NCBI GenBank assembly: GCA_002362105.1
Contig: DETD01000031.1
Span: 25,422 to 89,421, forward strand
Direction of reading: 5' to 3'
Length of the DNA stretch: 64,000 bases
DNA from: Bacteroidales bacterium UBA3297
GTDB taxonomy: Bacteria; Bacteroidota; Bacteroidia; Bacteroidales; Paludibacteraceae
Below, one piece after another: positions 53,783-62,475 of the stretch. A model generated the notes under the pieces. The model was given only the letters and a program-made list of their open reading frames with translations. It was not told the DNA's origin and did not search any database. The position numbers and the translations under genes were made by a program. The first letter of the stretch is position 1; the number at the start of each line of letters is the position of its first letter.

Positions 53783-56527
53783 ATGAAATTGAAATTTAGG
53801 CAAATAGCATTATCAGCCATTCTATCAGCCGCCAGCATTCACACCTGCGACGCAGCCGACGGCAGAGGACTGTATGCGGCTCAAACAAACGACGGGGTAT
53901 TCGTAAGTTGGCGAATGCGGAGCAGCGACGCGCCAAACAGCACCACCTACAAACTATACGCCGACGGCCAACTGGTCAGCACCCAGACCAGCAAAACCAA
54001 CGTAAAAATCGGGAAAGCGTACGCAGGTTCTACCCTCTCACTTGAAGTGTTAGACAAAGACGGCGTTGTGATAGACTCACAAACAGGCGTGAAGAGCGAC
54101 GGCGAGCACTACCGTCACCTGAAGTTGAACCACCCTGGCACCTACAAGCTACCTTCGGGCGATGTGGTCACCTATTCTCCCTACGACTGTTCGGCCTACG
54201 ACATGGACGGCGACGGCGAGCAAGAAATCATTATGTGCTGGGAAGGCGGAACAGGAGCGTTAGCCACCCCAACCGCCCCTCCAATCCTCGACTGTCTGAA
54301 ATTAGACGGCACCCTATTGTGGCGCATCAACCTCGGCCCGAACGTACTGGCAGGTTGCCGTTTCACGTTCTTGTGCTACGACTTCGACGGTGACGGCTAC
54401 GGCGAGCTGATTGCCAAAACCGCCCAAGGCTCGAAAGACGCAACGGGCAACTTCTTGTCGAAAGGAGCAGCCGCAGGAGCCAACCACTACGCCTCGTCGA
54501 TCAATGGCAGCGGTGTCATTACCGACGGAGGAAAGGAATGGCTGACCTGCTTCAGCGGAAAAGACGGCAGAGAGTTGGCCACCATCGACTACTGGCCCTA
54601 TTTCAACATACAAAGCGACTGGGACGACCGTCCAACCAACACCGACGGGAACACCTACGGGCACCGAGGCAACTGGATGAAAGGCTGCGTCGCCTTCCTT
54701 CCTGTGGACGGGAAAGCCAAACCATGTGCGGTAACCACACGCGGCATCTACACCTACTCGTATGCCGCCGCCTACAGTTGGGACGGTAAAAACCTGACAA
54801 ATTTATGGAAGCACTCGTCCGAAAAAAGCGGTCAAGGCATTTACGGAGAAGGCGCGCACAGTGTAACCTGCGGAGACGTTGACAACGACGGATACGACGA
54901 GATCATTGTCGGAGCAGCCTGCTTGGACCACGACGGAAAACTACTTTGGAGAACCGGTTTAGGACACGGCGACATGACCCATTTGGGCGAATTCGACCCC
55001 GACAACGAAGGGTTGGAATACTTTATGATTACCGAAGAGCCGGAGTCGAAATACGACTGTGCCCTACTTGACGCAAAAACAGGCAAGGTGCTGATGTACA
55101 AAAACCAAACAGGAGGAGATACCGGCCGAGGCCTGATACTCGACTGCGACAGCACTTACGATGGAGCCGAGGCAATGGAATGGAGCAACGACTACCTTTT
55201 CACCTGCAAAGGCAAGGAAATTGCCGCATGGCACACGGGCAGCACCAACTCAAGCTCTATCAACTTCCGTATTTTTTGGGACGGAGACCTGCTGGAGGAA
55301 TATGCCGACCGCGGACACGTCGACAAGTGGGACAACGTAAACAAAACCTGGTCGCGCCTTCACGTCTTCGGCTACAACATCTACGTCGACGGTCAGAAGG
55401 TACAATGGGCCGCCAACACCAACAACGCCACCAAATACAACCCCTGCCTCCAGGCCGACATTTTGGGCGACTGGCGTGAGGAGTGCCTATTCTGGACCTC
55501 ACAAAACGGGAACTACTACCTCACCATCTACTCGTCCACCATCGAGAGTCCGTACAAACTGCCATGGTTACGCGACGACCACGTCTACGATATGGCGGTA
55601 GCCTGGCAGAACTGCGGTTACAACCAGCCACCACACTTGGGATACAGTCCGGTGGAATACTACAAAAAATTGAAGAACGCAGGTCCAGCCACCATCGGGC
55701 GGTGGGGTTCAGGCGGCGCCCGCAACCAAACAGTGGAAGTGGGCAGCCCAATGGTGACCACCGTCTACAACTTTACTAACGCCGTTTCGGTGAAGGTGGT
55801 AGGCACACTGCCCCCAGGCGTGACAGCAACAGTGGCCAACGGCCAGATAAAGATAGGCGGCACACCCACACAAAGCGGCGTCTACCAATACAGTCTGATT
55901 ACCGAGGGCGCACTCGACGGGAACGAAGTAACCGACACCGGCGGCACCATTACCGTGCCTTTCGGCGGAGAAGCCGAACTCGTCAAGCACGGAGCTGGCA
56001 GCAGCAGCCAGAGTATCGGGGTAAACGAAGCCATAGCAGATTTCTACTATGAATGGATTAACGCCGTAACCGTAGAAGTGGAAGGACTGCCAAACGGCAT
56101 TAACGCCGAAATAGACAATGCGGCAAGCACCGTAACCATATCTGGTGTTGCAGACGACAAACCTGGCGACTACACCTACACGGTAAGAACCATTGGCGGG
56201 ACAAACAACTGCGAGAAACAAGGCACCATAACGATAGAAGACCCAACATCGGCCGTTTTGGAAAGTGCCAGCCCTCAGCATTTGGCTGTTGCTCCAAATC
56301 CGATGAGCACCTACACGGTGGCTAACGTCAACACAACACCAGGCACCAAAGTGCAGTGGTATGTGCTGAACCTACAGGGCACCCTCTGCAACAGCGGACA
56401 AATAGTTGCAGCCCCAGACGGGATAGCCGAATGCTTCATTCCACGCTCAGGCTTGTCGTCGGGCGTCTATTTGCTGAAAATTGTGGAAGAAGACCAATTC
56501 CACTATGCGAAACTGATTGTAAAATAA
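53783..56527 (+). CDS. Secreted PL11 rhamnogalacturonan lyase with T9SS type A domain
   Basis: A 914-residue protein from the ATG at 53783 (a TTG three codons earlier is less likely). Signal peptide 1-24 (ends TCDAA). Residues about 25-600 match PL11: GRGLYAAQTNDGVFVSWRM opening, then Ca-binding beta-propeller strands (YDMDGDGEQEIIMCWEG, YDFDGDGYGELIAKT, DVDNDGYDEIIVGA), HLGEFDPDNEGLEYF and QADILGDWREECLFW. The family cleaves rhamnogalacturonan I by beta-elimination. Two Ig-like putative domains follow (about 645-835), then a T9SS type A domain (APNPMSTYTVAN to LIVK). It is a single gene ending in a strong terminator. Likely works with the GH43 arabinanase on pectin. Confidence 0.92.
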   Translation: MKLKFRQIALSAILSAASIHTCDAADGRGLYAAQTNDGVFVSWRMRSSDAPNSTTYKLYADGQLVSTQTSKTNVKIGKAYAGSTLSLEVLDKDGVVIDSQTGVKSDGEHYRHLKLNHPGTYKLPSGDVVTYSPYDCSAYDMDGDGEQEIIMCWEGGTGALATPTAPPILDCLKLDGTLLWRINLGPNVLAGCRFTFLCYDFDGDGYGELIAKTAQGSKDATGNFLSKGAAAGANHYASSINGSGVITDGGKEWLTCFSGKDGRELATIDYWPYFNIQSDWDDRPTNTDGNTYGHRGNWMKGCVAFLPVDGKAKPCAVTTRGIYTYSYAAAYSWDGKNLTNLWKHSSEKSGQGIYGEGAHSVTCGDVDNDGYDEIIVGAACLDHDGKLLWRTGLGHGDMTHLGEFDPDNEGLEYFMITEEPESKYDCALLDAKTGKVLMYKNQTGGDTGRGLILDCDSTYDGAEAMEWSNDYLFTCKGKEIAAWHTGSTNSSSINFRIFWDGDLLEEYADRGHVDKWDNVNKTWSRLHVFGYNIYVDGQKVQWAANTNNATKYNPCLQADILGDWREECLFWTSQNGNYYLTIYSSTIESPYKLPWLRDDHVYDMAVAWQNCGYNQPPHLGYSPVEYYKKLKNAGPATIGRWGSGGARNQTVEVGSPMVTTVYNFTNAVSVKVVGTLPPGVTATVANGQIKIGGTPTQSGVYQYSLITEGALDGNEVTDTGGTITVPFGGEAELVKHGAGSSSQSIGVNEAIADFYYEWINAVTVEVEGLPNGINAEIDNAASTVTISGVADDKPGDYTYTVRTIGGTNNCEKQGTITIEDPTSAVLESASPQHLAVAPNPMSTYTVANVNTTPGTKVQWYVLNLQGTLCNSGQIVAAPDGIAECFIPRSGLSSGVYLLKIVEEDQFHYAKLIVK

Positions 56528-56550
56528 ATACAGAAAAATAATCCAAAGAC

Positions 56551-56596
56551 AATAACGGATGCCCCACACGACAGGGGGCATCCGTTATTTTTTTTT
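56551..56596 (+). terminator. Strong intrinsic terminator after the PL11 gene
   Basis: A perfect 15-bp stem (56551-56565 with 56575-56589), 9-base loop, then a run of T. It isolates PL11 from the repeat-gene array downstream. Confidence 0.92.
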
Positions 56597-56676
56597 AGTG
56601 AATCACATCCAGCACCAACACACAAAAATTAATGATATTTTATAATTTAGCAAAGGAAACTGATACCAAGAACACC

Positions 56677-59600
56677 ATGATAAAAAGACTCCTTACCCTA
56701 CTGTGCATGCAACTAGCTTTCTGCTGCACCATATTTGCCGCCAACTACCTCACTTTTACTGCCGAGAAAGACAGTTCGGCATTCAGTATAGAGGACCACG
56801 ACATAAAATCGAACATCTTTTACTCACTAGATAACGGAAAGACCTGGAACAAACTAACAGACCAACCCGTCAAGTTGGCGAAAGGAGACCGGGCGCTATT
56901 GAAAGGAACAGGACCAAACCAAAAGCCATCATGGAGAAATTATTCCAGCTTCAAAATGGAGGGAAGCATTGCCGCCAGCGGAAGTGTGATGAGCTTGGTA
57001 GACGGCGACGGCGAAAGTAAAACCATTCCATACGCCTACTGTTTTTATGGTTTATTTCAGGACTGTACAAGTTTGACACAAGCACCGGAACTGCCAGCTA
57101 CTACATTGGCAGAAAGATGCTATGATAAGATGTTTTCCTTCTGCTTCAGGCTCACACAAGCACCAGAACTGCCAGCAACGAAATTGGCAAGAGGGTGCTA
57201 CACGGAGATGTTTTACGGATGCATCAGGCTGATACAGGCGCCAGAACTACCAGCTACAACTTTGGCAGAAGAGTGCTACAGCAACATGTTTCACGGATGT
57301 ACCAGTCTGACACAGGCACCGGAACTGCCGGCTACACAATTAGCAAAAAGTTGTTACAGCAGTATGTTCAGCGGATGCTCGAAATTGACAAAAGCACCGG
57401 AACTGCCGGCTACGACATTAGAAAGTGATTGCTACAGCGCAATGTTTGAAGGATGCTCGAATCTGACAAAAGCGCCAGAACTGCCAGCTAAAACGTTGGC
57501 TGAAAATTGCTACTCTGAGATGTTTCTCGAATGTACCAGGCTGAAACAAGCACCGAAATTACCAGCTAAAAAATTAGCAAAAAGTTGCTATGCCAGTATG
57601 TTTAACTGGTGCAGCAATTTGACAAAGGCGCCAGAACTACCAACGACAACATTGGCAGAAAGATGCTATGAAAAGATGTTTTGCTTCTGCTTCAGTCTCA
57701 CTCAAGCGCCAGAACTGCCAGCTAAAACTTTAGCAGAAAATTGTTATAGTTGGATGTTTAGAGAATGCCCTAAATTGACAAAAGCACCAAAACTGCCTGC
57801 CACACAATTAGCAAAATGGTGCTACTACGGTATGTTCTGTGCGTGTACAAGTCTCACTCAAGCACCAAAACTGTCGGCTACAATTTTAGATACAGGGTGC
57901 TACGCCGAGATGTTTAGCGGATGCGATAGTTTAACACAGGCACCGAAATTGCCAGCTAAAGCATTGACAGATAGGTGCTATAGCGGAATGTTTAGCGGAT
58001 GTTCCAGACTAACAAAAGCACCTGAACTGCCAGCTACAACATTAGCTGAAGACTGCTATACGCTCATGTTCGAAAGTTGCACAAGTCTCACTCAAGCACC
58101 AGAACTGTCAGCAACACAATTAGCAAAAAGTTGCTACGACAGTATGTTCTATGCGTGTACAAGTCTCACTCAAGCGCCTGAACTGCCAGCTAAAACTTTA
58201 GCAGAAAATTGTTATAGTTGGATGTTTAGCGAATGCTCTAAATTGACAAAAGCACCGAAACTGCCTGCCACACAATTAACAAAATGGTGCTACTTCGGTA
58301 TGTTCTGTGCGTGTACAAGTCTCACTCAAGCGCCAGAACTATCGGCTACAATTTTAGATACAGGGTGCTACGCCTATATGTTTAGCGGATGCGCAAGTTT
58401 AACACAGGCACCAGAAATGCCTGCCACGACATTGGCAGACGACTGCTACTACGGTATGTTTAACGGATGCACAAGTTTGGCAAAAGCACCGGAACTGCCT
58501 GCCACACAATTAGCAAAATGGTGCTACTACGAAATGTTTGCCTCATGTCACAGTCTGACACAGGCGCCAAAACTGCCGGCGACAACATTGGCAAGGGCTT
58601 GCTACGGAGGAATGTTTAGCGCATGCACCAGCCTGACACAGACACCGGAACTGCCAGCGACAACATTGGCAAGGGCTTGCTACACCGAGATGTTTAGCGA
58701 GTGCTCGAATCTGACACAGGCACCGAAATTGCCAGCAACAATTTTAGACGAATGGTGCTACGCCGAGATGTTTAGCGAGTGCTCGAATCTAACAAAAGCA
58801 CCAGAATTGCCAGCAACAACATTAGCAGTGGCTTGCTACGACAAAATGTTTAAAGGATGCTCGAATCTAAAACAGGCACCAAAATTGCCAGCAACAACAT
58901 TAGAAAAAAGTTGTTACAGTAGTATGTTCTGCGGGTGCAACAATTTGACTCAAGCGCCGGAATTGCCAGCAACAACATTGGCAGAAAATTGTTACAAAGA
59001 AATGTTTAGCAGATGTTTCAATCTGACACAAGCGCCGGAACTGCCAGCAACAACATTGACAGATTACTGCTACCGCGAAATGTTCAGCAAATGTACCAGT
59101 CTGACAACAGCGTCTGAATTGCCAGCTATAACATTGGCAAAAGAGTGCTACAGCGAAATGTTTCGCGAATGTACCAGTCTGAAACAGGCGCCAGAACTGC
59201 CAGCTACAACATTAGCAAAAAGTTGTTACAACTGTATGTTCAGCAAATGCACCAGTCTGATACAGGCGCCAGAACTGCCAGCTACAACACTGGCAGAAGG
59301 TTGCTACGGAGGAATGTTTAGCGGGTGTACCAGTCTGACAAAAGCGCCAGAACTGCCGGCGACAACACTGGCAGAAGGATGCTACAATGGAATGTTTAGA
59401 GAGTGCACCAGTCTGATACAAGCACCGAAACTGCCGGCTACAACATTAGCAGAAAAGTGCTACTACAGAATGTTTAGCGGATGTACCAGTCTGAATAAAG
59501 CACCAGAACTGCCAGCGACAACATTGGCAAAATGGTGCTATAGATATATGTTTAGCGGATGCACCAGTCTGACAAAAGCGCCAGAACTGCCGGCTAAAAC

Positions 59601-60519
59601 ACTGGCAGGAAGTTGCTACTACGGTATGTTTGACGGATGCACAAGTTTGACACAAGCACCGGAACTGCCAGCTACAACATTAGCAGATTACTGCTACTGC
59701 GAAATGTTCAGCAAATGTACCAGTCTGACAGAAGCGCCAGAACTGCCAGCAACAACATTGGCAGAAGGATGCTACTACGAAATGTTTAAAGAATGCTCCA
59801 ATCTGACAAAAGTGCCGGAACTGCCAGCCACAACATTAGCAGAAAACTGCTATCAATGGATGTTTTTAGGATGCATAAGCCTGACAAAAGCACCGAAATT
59901 ACCAGCTACAACATTGGCAAAATATTGCTACTACAAAATGTTTATAGGGTGCACAAGTCTGACAAAAGCACCGAAATTGCCAGCTACAACATTGGCAAAA
60001 TATTGCTACGGCTCCATGTTTGGCGGATGTACCAGTTTGACACAAGCGCCGGAACTGCCAGCTACAACATTAGCAGAAAGTTGCTACAGTAGTATGTTCA
60101 GCGGGTGCAACAGTTTGACAAAAGCGCCAGAACTGCCGGCTAAAACACTGGCAGGAAGTTGCTACTACGGTATGTTTGACGGATGCACAAGTTTGACAAA
60201 AGCACCGAAACTGCCAGCCACAACATTGGCAGAAGGATGCTACTACGAAATGTTCAGCAAATGTACCAGTCTGACAAAAGCGTCTGAATTGCCAGCTATA
60301 ACATTGGCAAAAGGATGCTATGGGAGAATGTTTAACGGATGCTCAAACCTTGCATACATAAAAGTCGCATTTACGGACTGGGGAACAGGCACCGATTCTT
60401 GGCTTTATGATGTTGCAGAAAACGGAACTTTCGTCTGCCCTGCAGAATTGTCAAGAAATTATGGGAGAAGCTGGATACCAGTAAGTTGGGAAATCGCAAA
60501 TGAAGACTTCGACAAATAA
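56677..60519 (+). CDS. BspA/LRR-like surface protein with 42 tandem 26-residue Cys-pair repeats (first of three)
   Basis: A 1280-residue protein from the ATG at 56677 (MIKRLLTLLCMQ). Signal peptide to about residue 24; N-terminal domain of about 105 residues (NYLTFTAEKDSSAF, FYSLDNGKTWNKL, GDRALLKG, PYAYCFYGLF). Then 42 units of 26 residues, consensus LTQAPELPATTLAEGCYYGM-FSGCTS, each with two Cys eight residues apart. The C-terminal cap is about 55 residues (IKVAFTDWGTGTDSWLYDV, then FVCPAEL). The repeats resemble BspA-type leucine-rich repeats and should form a long solenoid. No T9SS domain is visible; anchoring is unclear. Binding or adhesion role inferred. The second paralogue starts 31 bp downstream. 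Confidence 0.85.
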   Translation: MIKRLLTLLCMQLAFCCTIFAANYLTFTAEKDSSAFSIEDHDIKSNIFYSLDNGKTWNKLTDQPVKLAKGDRALLKGTGPNQKPSWRNYSSFKMEGSIAASGSVMSLVDGDGESKTIPYAYCFYGLFQDCTSLTQAPELPATTLAERCYDKMFSFCFRLTQAPELPATKLARGCYTEMFYGCIRLIQAPELPATTLAEECYSNMFHGCTSLTQAPELPATQLAKSCYSSMFSGCSKLTKAPELPATTLESDCYSAMFEGCSNLTKAPELPAKTLAENCYSEMFLECTRLKQAPKLPAKKLAKSCYASMFNWCSNLTKAPELPTTTLAERCYEKMFCFCFSLTQAPELPAKTLAENCYSWMFRECPKLTKAPKLPATQLAKWCYYGMFCACTSLTQAPKLSATILDTGCYAEMFSGCDSLTQAPKLPAKALTDRCYSGMFSGCSRLTKAPELPATTLAEDCYTLMFESCTSLTQAPELSATQLAKSCYDSMFYACTSLTQAPELPAKTLAENCYSWMFSECSKLTKAPKLPATQLTKWCYFGMFCACTSLTQAPELSATILDTGCYAYMFSGCASLTQAPEMPATTLADDCYYGMFNGCTSLAKAPELPATQLAKWCYYEMFASCHSLTQAPKLPATTLARACYGGMFSACTSLTQTPELPATTLARACYTEMFSECSNLTQAPKLPATILDEWCYAEMFSECSNLTKAPELPATTLAVACYDKMFKGCSNLKQAPKLPATTLEKSCYSSMFCGCNNLTQAPELPATTLAENCYKEMFSRCFNLTQAPELPATTLTDYCYREMFSKCTSLTTASELPAITLAKECYSEMFRECTSLKQAPELPATTLAKSCYNCMFSKCTSLIQAPELPATTLAEGCYGGMFSGCTSLTKAPELPATTLAEGCYNGMFRECTSLIQAPKLPATTLAEKCYYRMFSGCTSLNKAPELPATTLAKWCYRYMFSGCTSLTKAPELPAKTLAGSCYYGMFDGCTSLTQAPELPATTLADYCYCEMFSKCTSLTEAPELPATTLAEGCYYEMFKECSNLTKVPELPATTLAENCYQWMFLGCISLTKAPKLPATTLAKYCYYKMFIGCTSLTKAPKLPATTLAKYCYGSMFGGCTSLTQAPELPATTLAESCYSSMFSGCNSLTKAPELPAKTLAGSCYYGMFDGCTSLTKAPKLPATTLAEGCYYEMFSKCTSLTKASELPAITLAKGCYGRMFNGCSNLAYIKVAFTDWGTGTDSWLYDVAENGTFVCPAELSRNYGRSWIPVSWEIANEDFDK
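57073..60348 (+). repeat. 42 tandem 78-bp units, exact phase
   Basis: The span is 3276 bp = 42 x 78 with no length change. Within it, the block near 57693-57946 recurs 468 bp (six units) later near 58161-58414, including the uncommon ATILDTGCYA and ATQLAKWCYY/ATQLTKWCYF units, indicating block duplication. Confidence 0.9.
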
Positions 60520-60550
60520 TGTGTAAATTAGTCCGAAGAAACCAAACACC

Positions 60551-62440
60551 ATGATCAAAAAAGTCCTTACCCTGCTGTGCATGCAACTAGCTTTCTGTTG
60601 CACCACCTTTGCCGCCAACTACCTCACTTTTACTGCCGAGAAAGAGAACTCGTCGTTCAGTATAGAGGACCACGACATAAAGTCGAACATTTTTTACTCA
60701 CTCGACAACGGAAAGACCTGGAACCAACTAACCGACCAACCCGTCAAGTTGGCGAAAGGAGACCGGGCGCTATTGAAAGGGGGAAAGCCAGACCAAACGC
60801 CATCAGAGGAAAATTATTCCAGCTTCAAAATGGAAGGGGCTATTGCCGCCAGCGGAAGTATAATGAGTTTGGTAGACGGTGACGGTGAAAGTAAAACCAT
60901 TCCATACGCCTACTGTTTTTATAGGCTGTTCTATGGTTGCTCTAGTCTGACACAAGCGCCAGAACTGCCGGCCACCACATTGGCAACAAGTTGCTACAGC
61001 TACATGTTTCGCGGATGTTCCAGTCTGACAGAGGCGCCGGAACTGCCAGCAAAAACATTGGCAACAGGTTGCTACATCTTTATGTTCAGCAGGTGTACAA
61101 GTCTCACTCAAGCACCGGAACTGCCAGTAACACAATTAGAAAAGAACTGCTATGAAGGTATGTTCTTCAGGTGCACAAGCCTGACACAAGCGCCAAAACT
61201 GCCAGCGACAACATTGGCAGAAGAGTGCTATAGAGATATGTTTTGCGAATGCACAAGTCTGACAAAAGCACCAGAATTGCCAGCAACAACATTGGCAACA
61301 GGTTGCTATAAAGGAATGTTTGCCTTGTGCCACAGTCTGACACAAGCGCCAAAACTGCCAGCAACAACATTGGCAGAAGGATGCTACTTTAATATGTTTG
61401 GCGGATGTATGAGTCTGACACAAGCGCCAGAACTGCCGGCCACCACATTGGCAAGCCACTGCTACGAATCTATGTTTCAAACTTGCCTCGAACTGACACA
61501 GGCACCCAAACTGCCGGCCACCACATTGGCAGAAGGATGCTACTTTAATATGTTTGGCGGATGTATGAGTCTGAAACAAGCGCCAGAACTACCGGCTACA
61601 TCATTGGCAAAAGAGTGCTACCGCGAAATGTTTAGCGAATGTGAATTAATAGAAGCACCAGAATTGCCAGCAACAACATTGGCAACAGGTTGCTATAAAG
61701 GAATGTTTTTTAATTGCACAAGTCTGACAAAAGCTCCGGAACTGCCAGCTACAACATTAGCAGAAAACTGCTACTGCGAAATGTTCAGCAAATGTACCAG
61801 TCTGACAAAAGCGCCAGAACTGCCAGCTACAACATTAGCAGAAAACTGCTACTGCGAAATGTTCAGCAAATGTACCAGTCTGACAAAAGCGCCAGAACTG
61901 CCAGCTACTAAACTAGTCAATCGGTGCTACCAAGTGATGTTCAATGGATGCACCGGCCTAACACAAGCACCGGAACTGCCAGCTACAACATTAGCAGAAA
62001 ACTGCTATCGATGGATGTTTTTAGGATGCATAAGCCTGACAAAAGCACCGAAATTACCAGCTACAACATTGGCAAAATATTGCTACTACAAAATGTTTAT
62101 AGGGTGCACAAGTCTGACAAAAGCACCGAAATTGCCAGCCACAACATTGGCAAAAGGATGCTATACCTATATGTTTAGCGGATGCACAAGTCTGACACAA
62201 GCACCCAAACTGCCGGCCACCACATTGGCAGAAGAATGCTATAACAATATGTTTAGCGGATGCACGAAACTTTCACGCATCAAAGTCGCATTTACTGACT
62301 GGGGAACTGGCACCGATAATTGGCTTACAGATGTTGCTGGAAACGGTACTTTTATCTGCCCTAAAAAGTTGCCGACAGAATATGGGGAAAACTTCATACC
62401 CGAAGGCTGGAAAATTGTAAATAAAAACATAAACAGATAA
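60551..62440 (+). CDS. Second BspA/LRR-like Cys-pair repeat protein (17 repeats)
   Basis: A 629-residue paralogue. The signal and N-terminal domain are nearly the same as in the first (MIKKVLTLLCMQLAFCC, NIFYSLDNGKTWNQL). Then 17 repeats of 26 residues follow, one of which is shortened by a codon (FSECELIEAPEL). The C-terminal cap (IKVAFTDWGTGTDNWLTDV, GTFICPKKL) matches. The gene lies 31 bp after the first and 35 bp before the third, and all three start in a similar AACACCATGAT context, so one transcript is likely. Shorter repeat count than copy one suggests expansion or contraction of the array. Confidence 0.85.
   Translation: MIKKVLTLLCMQLAFCCTTFAANYLTFTAEKENSSFSIEDHDIKSNIFYSLDNGKTWNQLTDQPVKLAKGDRALLKGGKPDQTPSEENYSSFKMEGAIAASGSIMSLVDGDGESKTIPYAYCFYRLFYGCSSLTQAPELPATTLATSCYSYMFRGCSSLTEAPELPAKTLATGCYIFMFSRCTSLTQAPELPVTQLEKNCYEGMFFRCTSLTQAPKLPATTLAEECYRDMFCECTSLTKAPELPATTLATGCYKGMFALCHSLTQAPKLPATTLAEGCYFNMFGGCMSLTQAPELPATTLASHCYESMFQTCLELTQAPKLPATTLAEGCYFNMFGGCMSLKQAPELPATSLAKECYREMFSECELIEAPELPATTLATGCYKGMFFNCTSLTKAPELPATTLAENCYCEMFSKCTSLTKAPELPATTLAENCYCEMFSKCTSLTKAPELPATKLVNRCYQVMFNGCTGLTQAPELPATTLAENCYRWMFLGCISLTKAPKLPATTLAKYCYYKMFIGCTSLTKAPKLPATTLAKGCYTYMFSGCTSLTQAPKLPATTLAEECYNNMFSGCTKLSRIKVAFTDWGTGTDNWLTDVAGNGTFICPKKLPTEYGENFIPEGWKIVNKNINR
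60947..62269 (+). repeat. 17 tandem 78-bp units (one of 75 bp)
   Basis: The span is 1323 bp, i.e. 17 x 78 minus one codon; the short unit is near 61630-61660. About 180 bp near 61973-62154 matches 59818-59999 of the first gene with about three differences, suggesting gene conversion between paralogues. Confidence 0.88.
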
Positions 62441-62475
62441 ATAACAGGAAAATTCACATAGGAGGACTCAACACC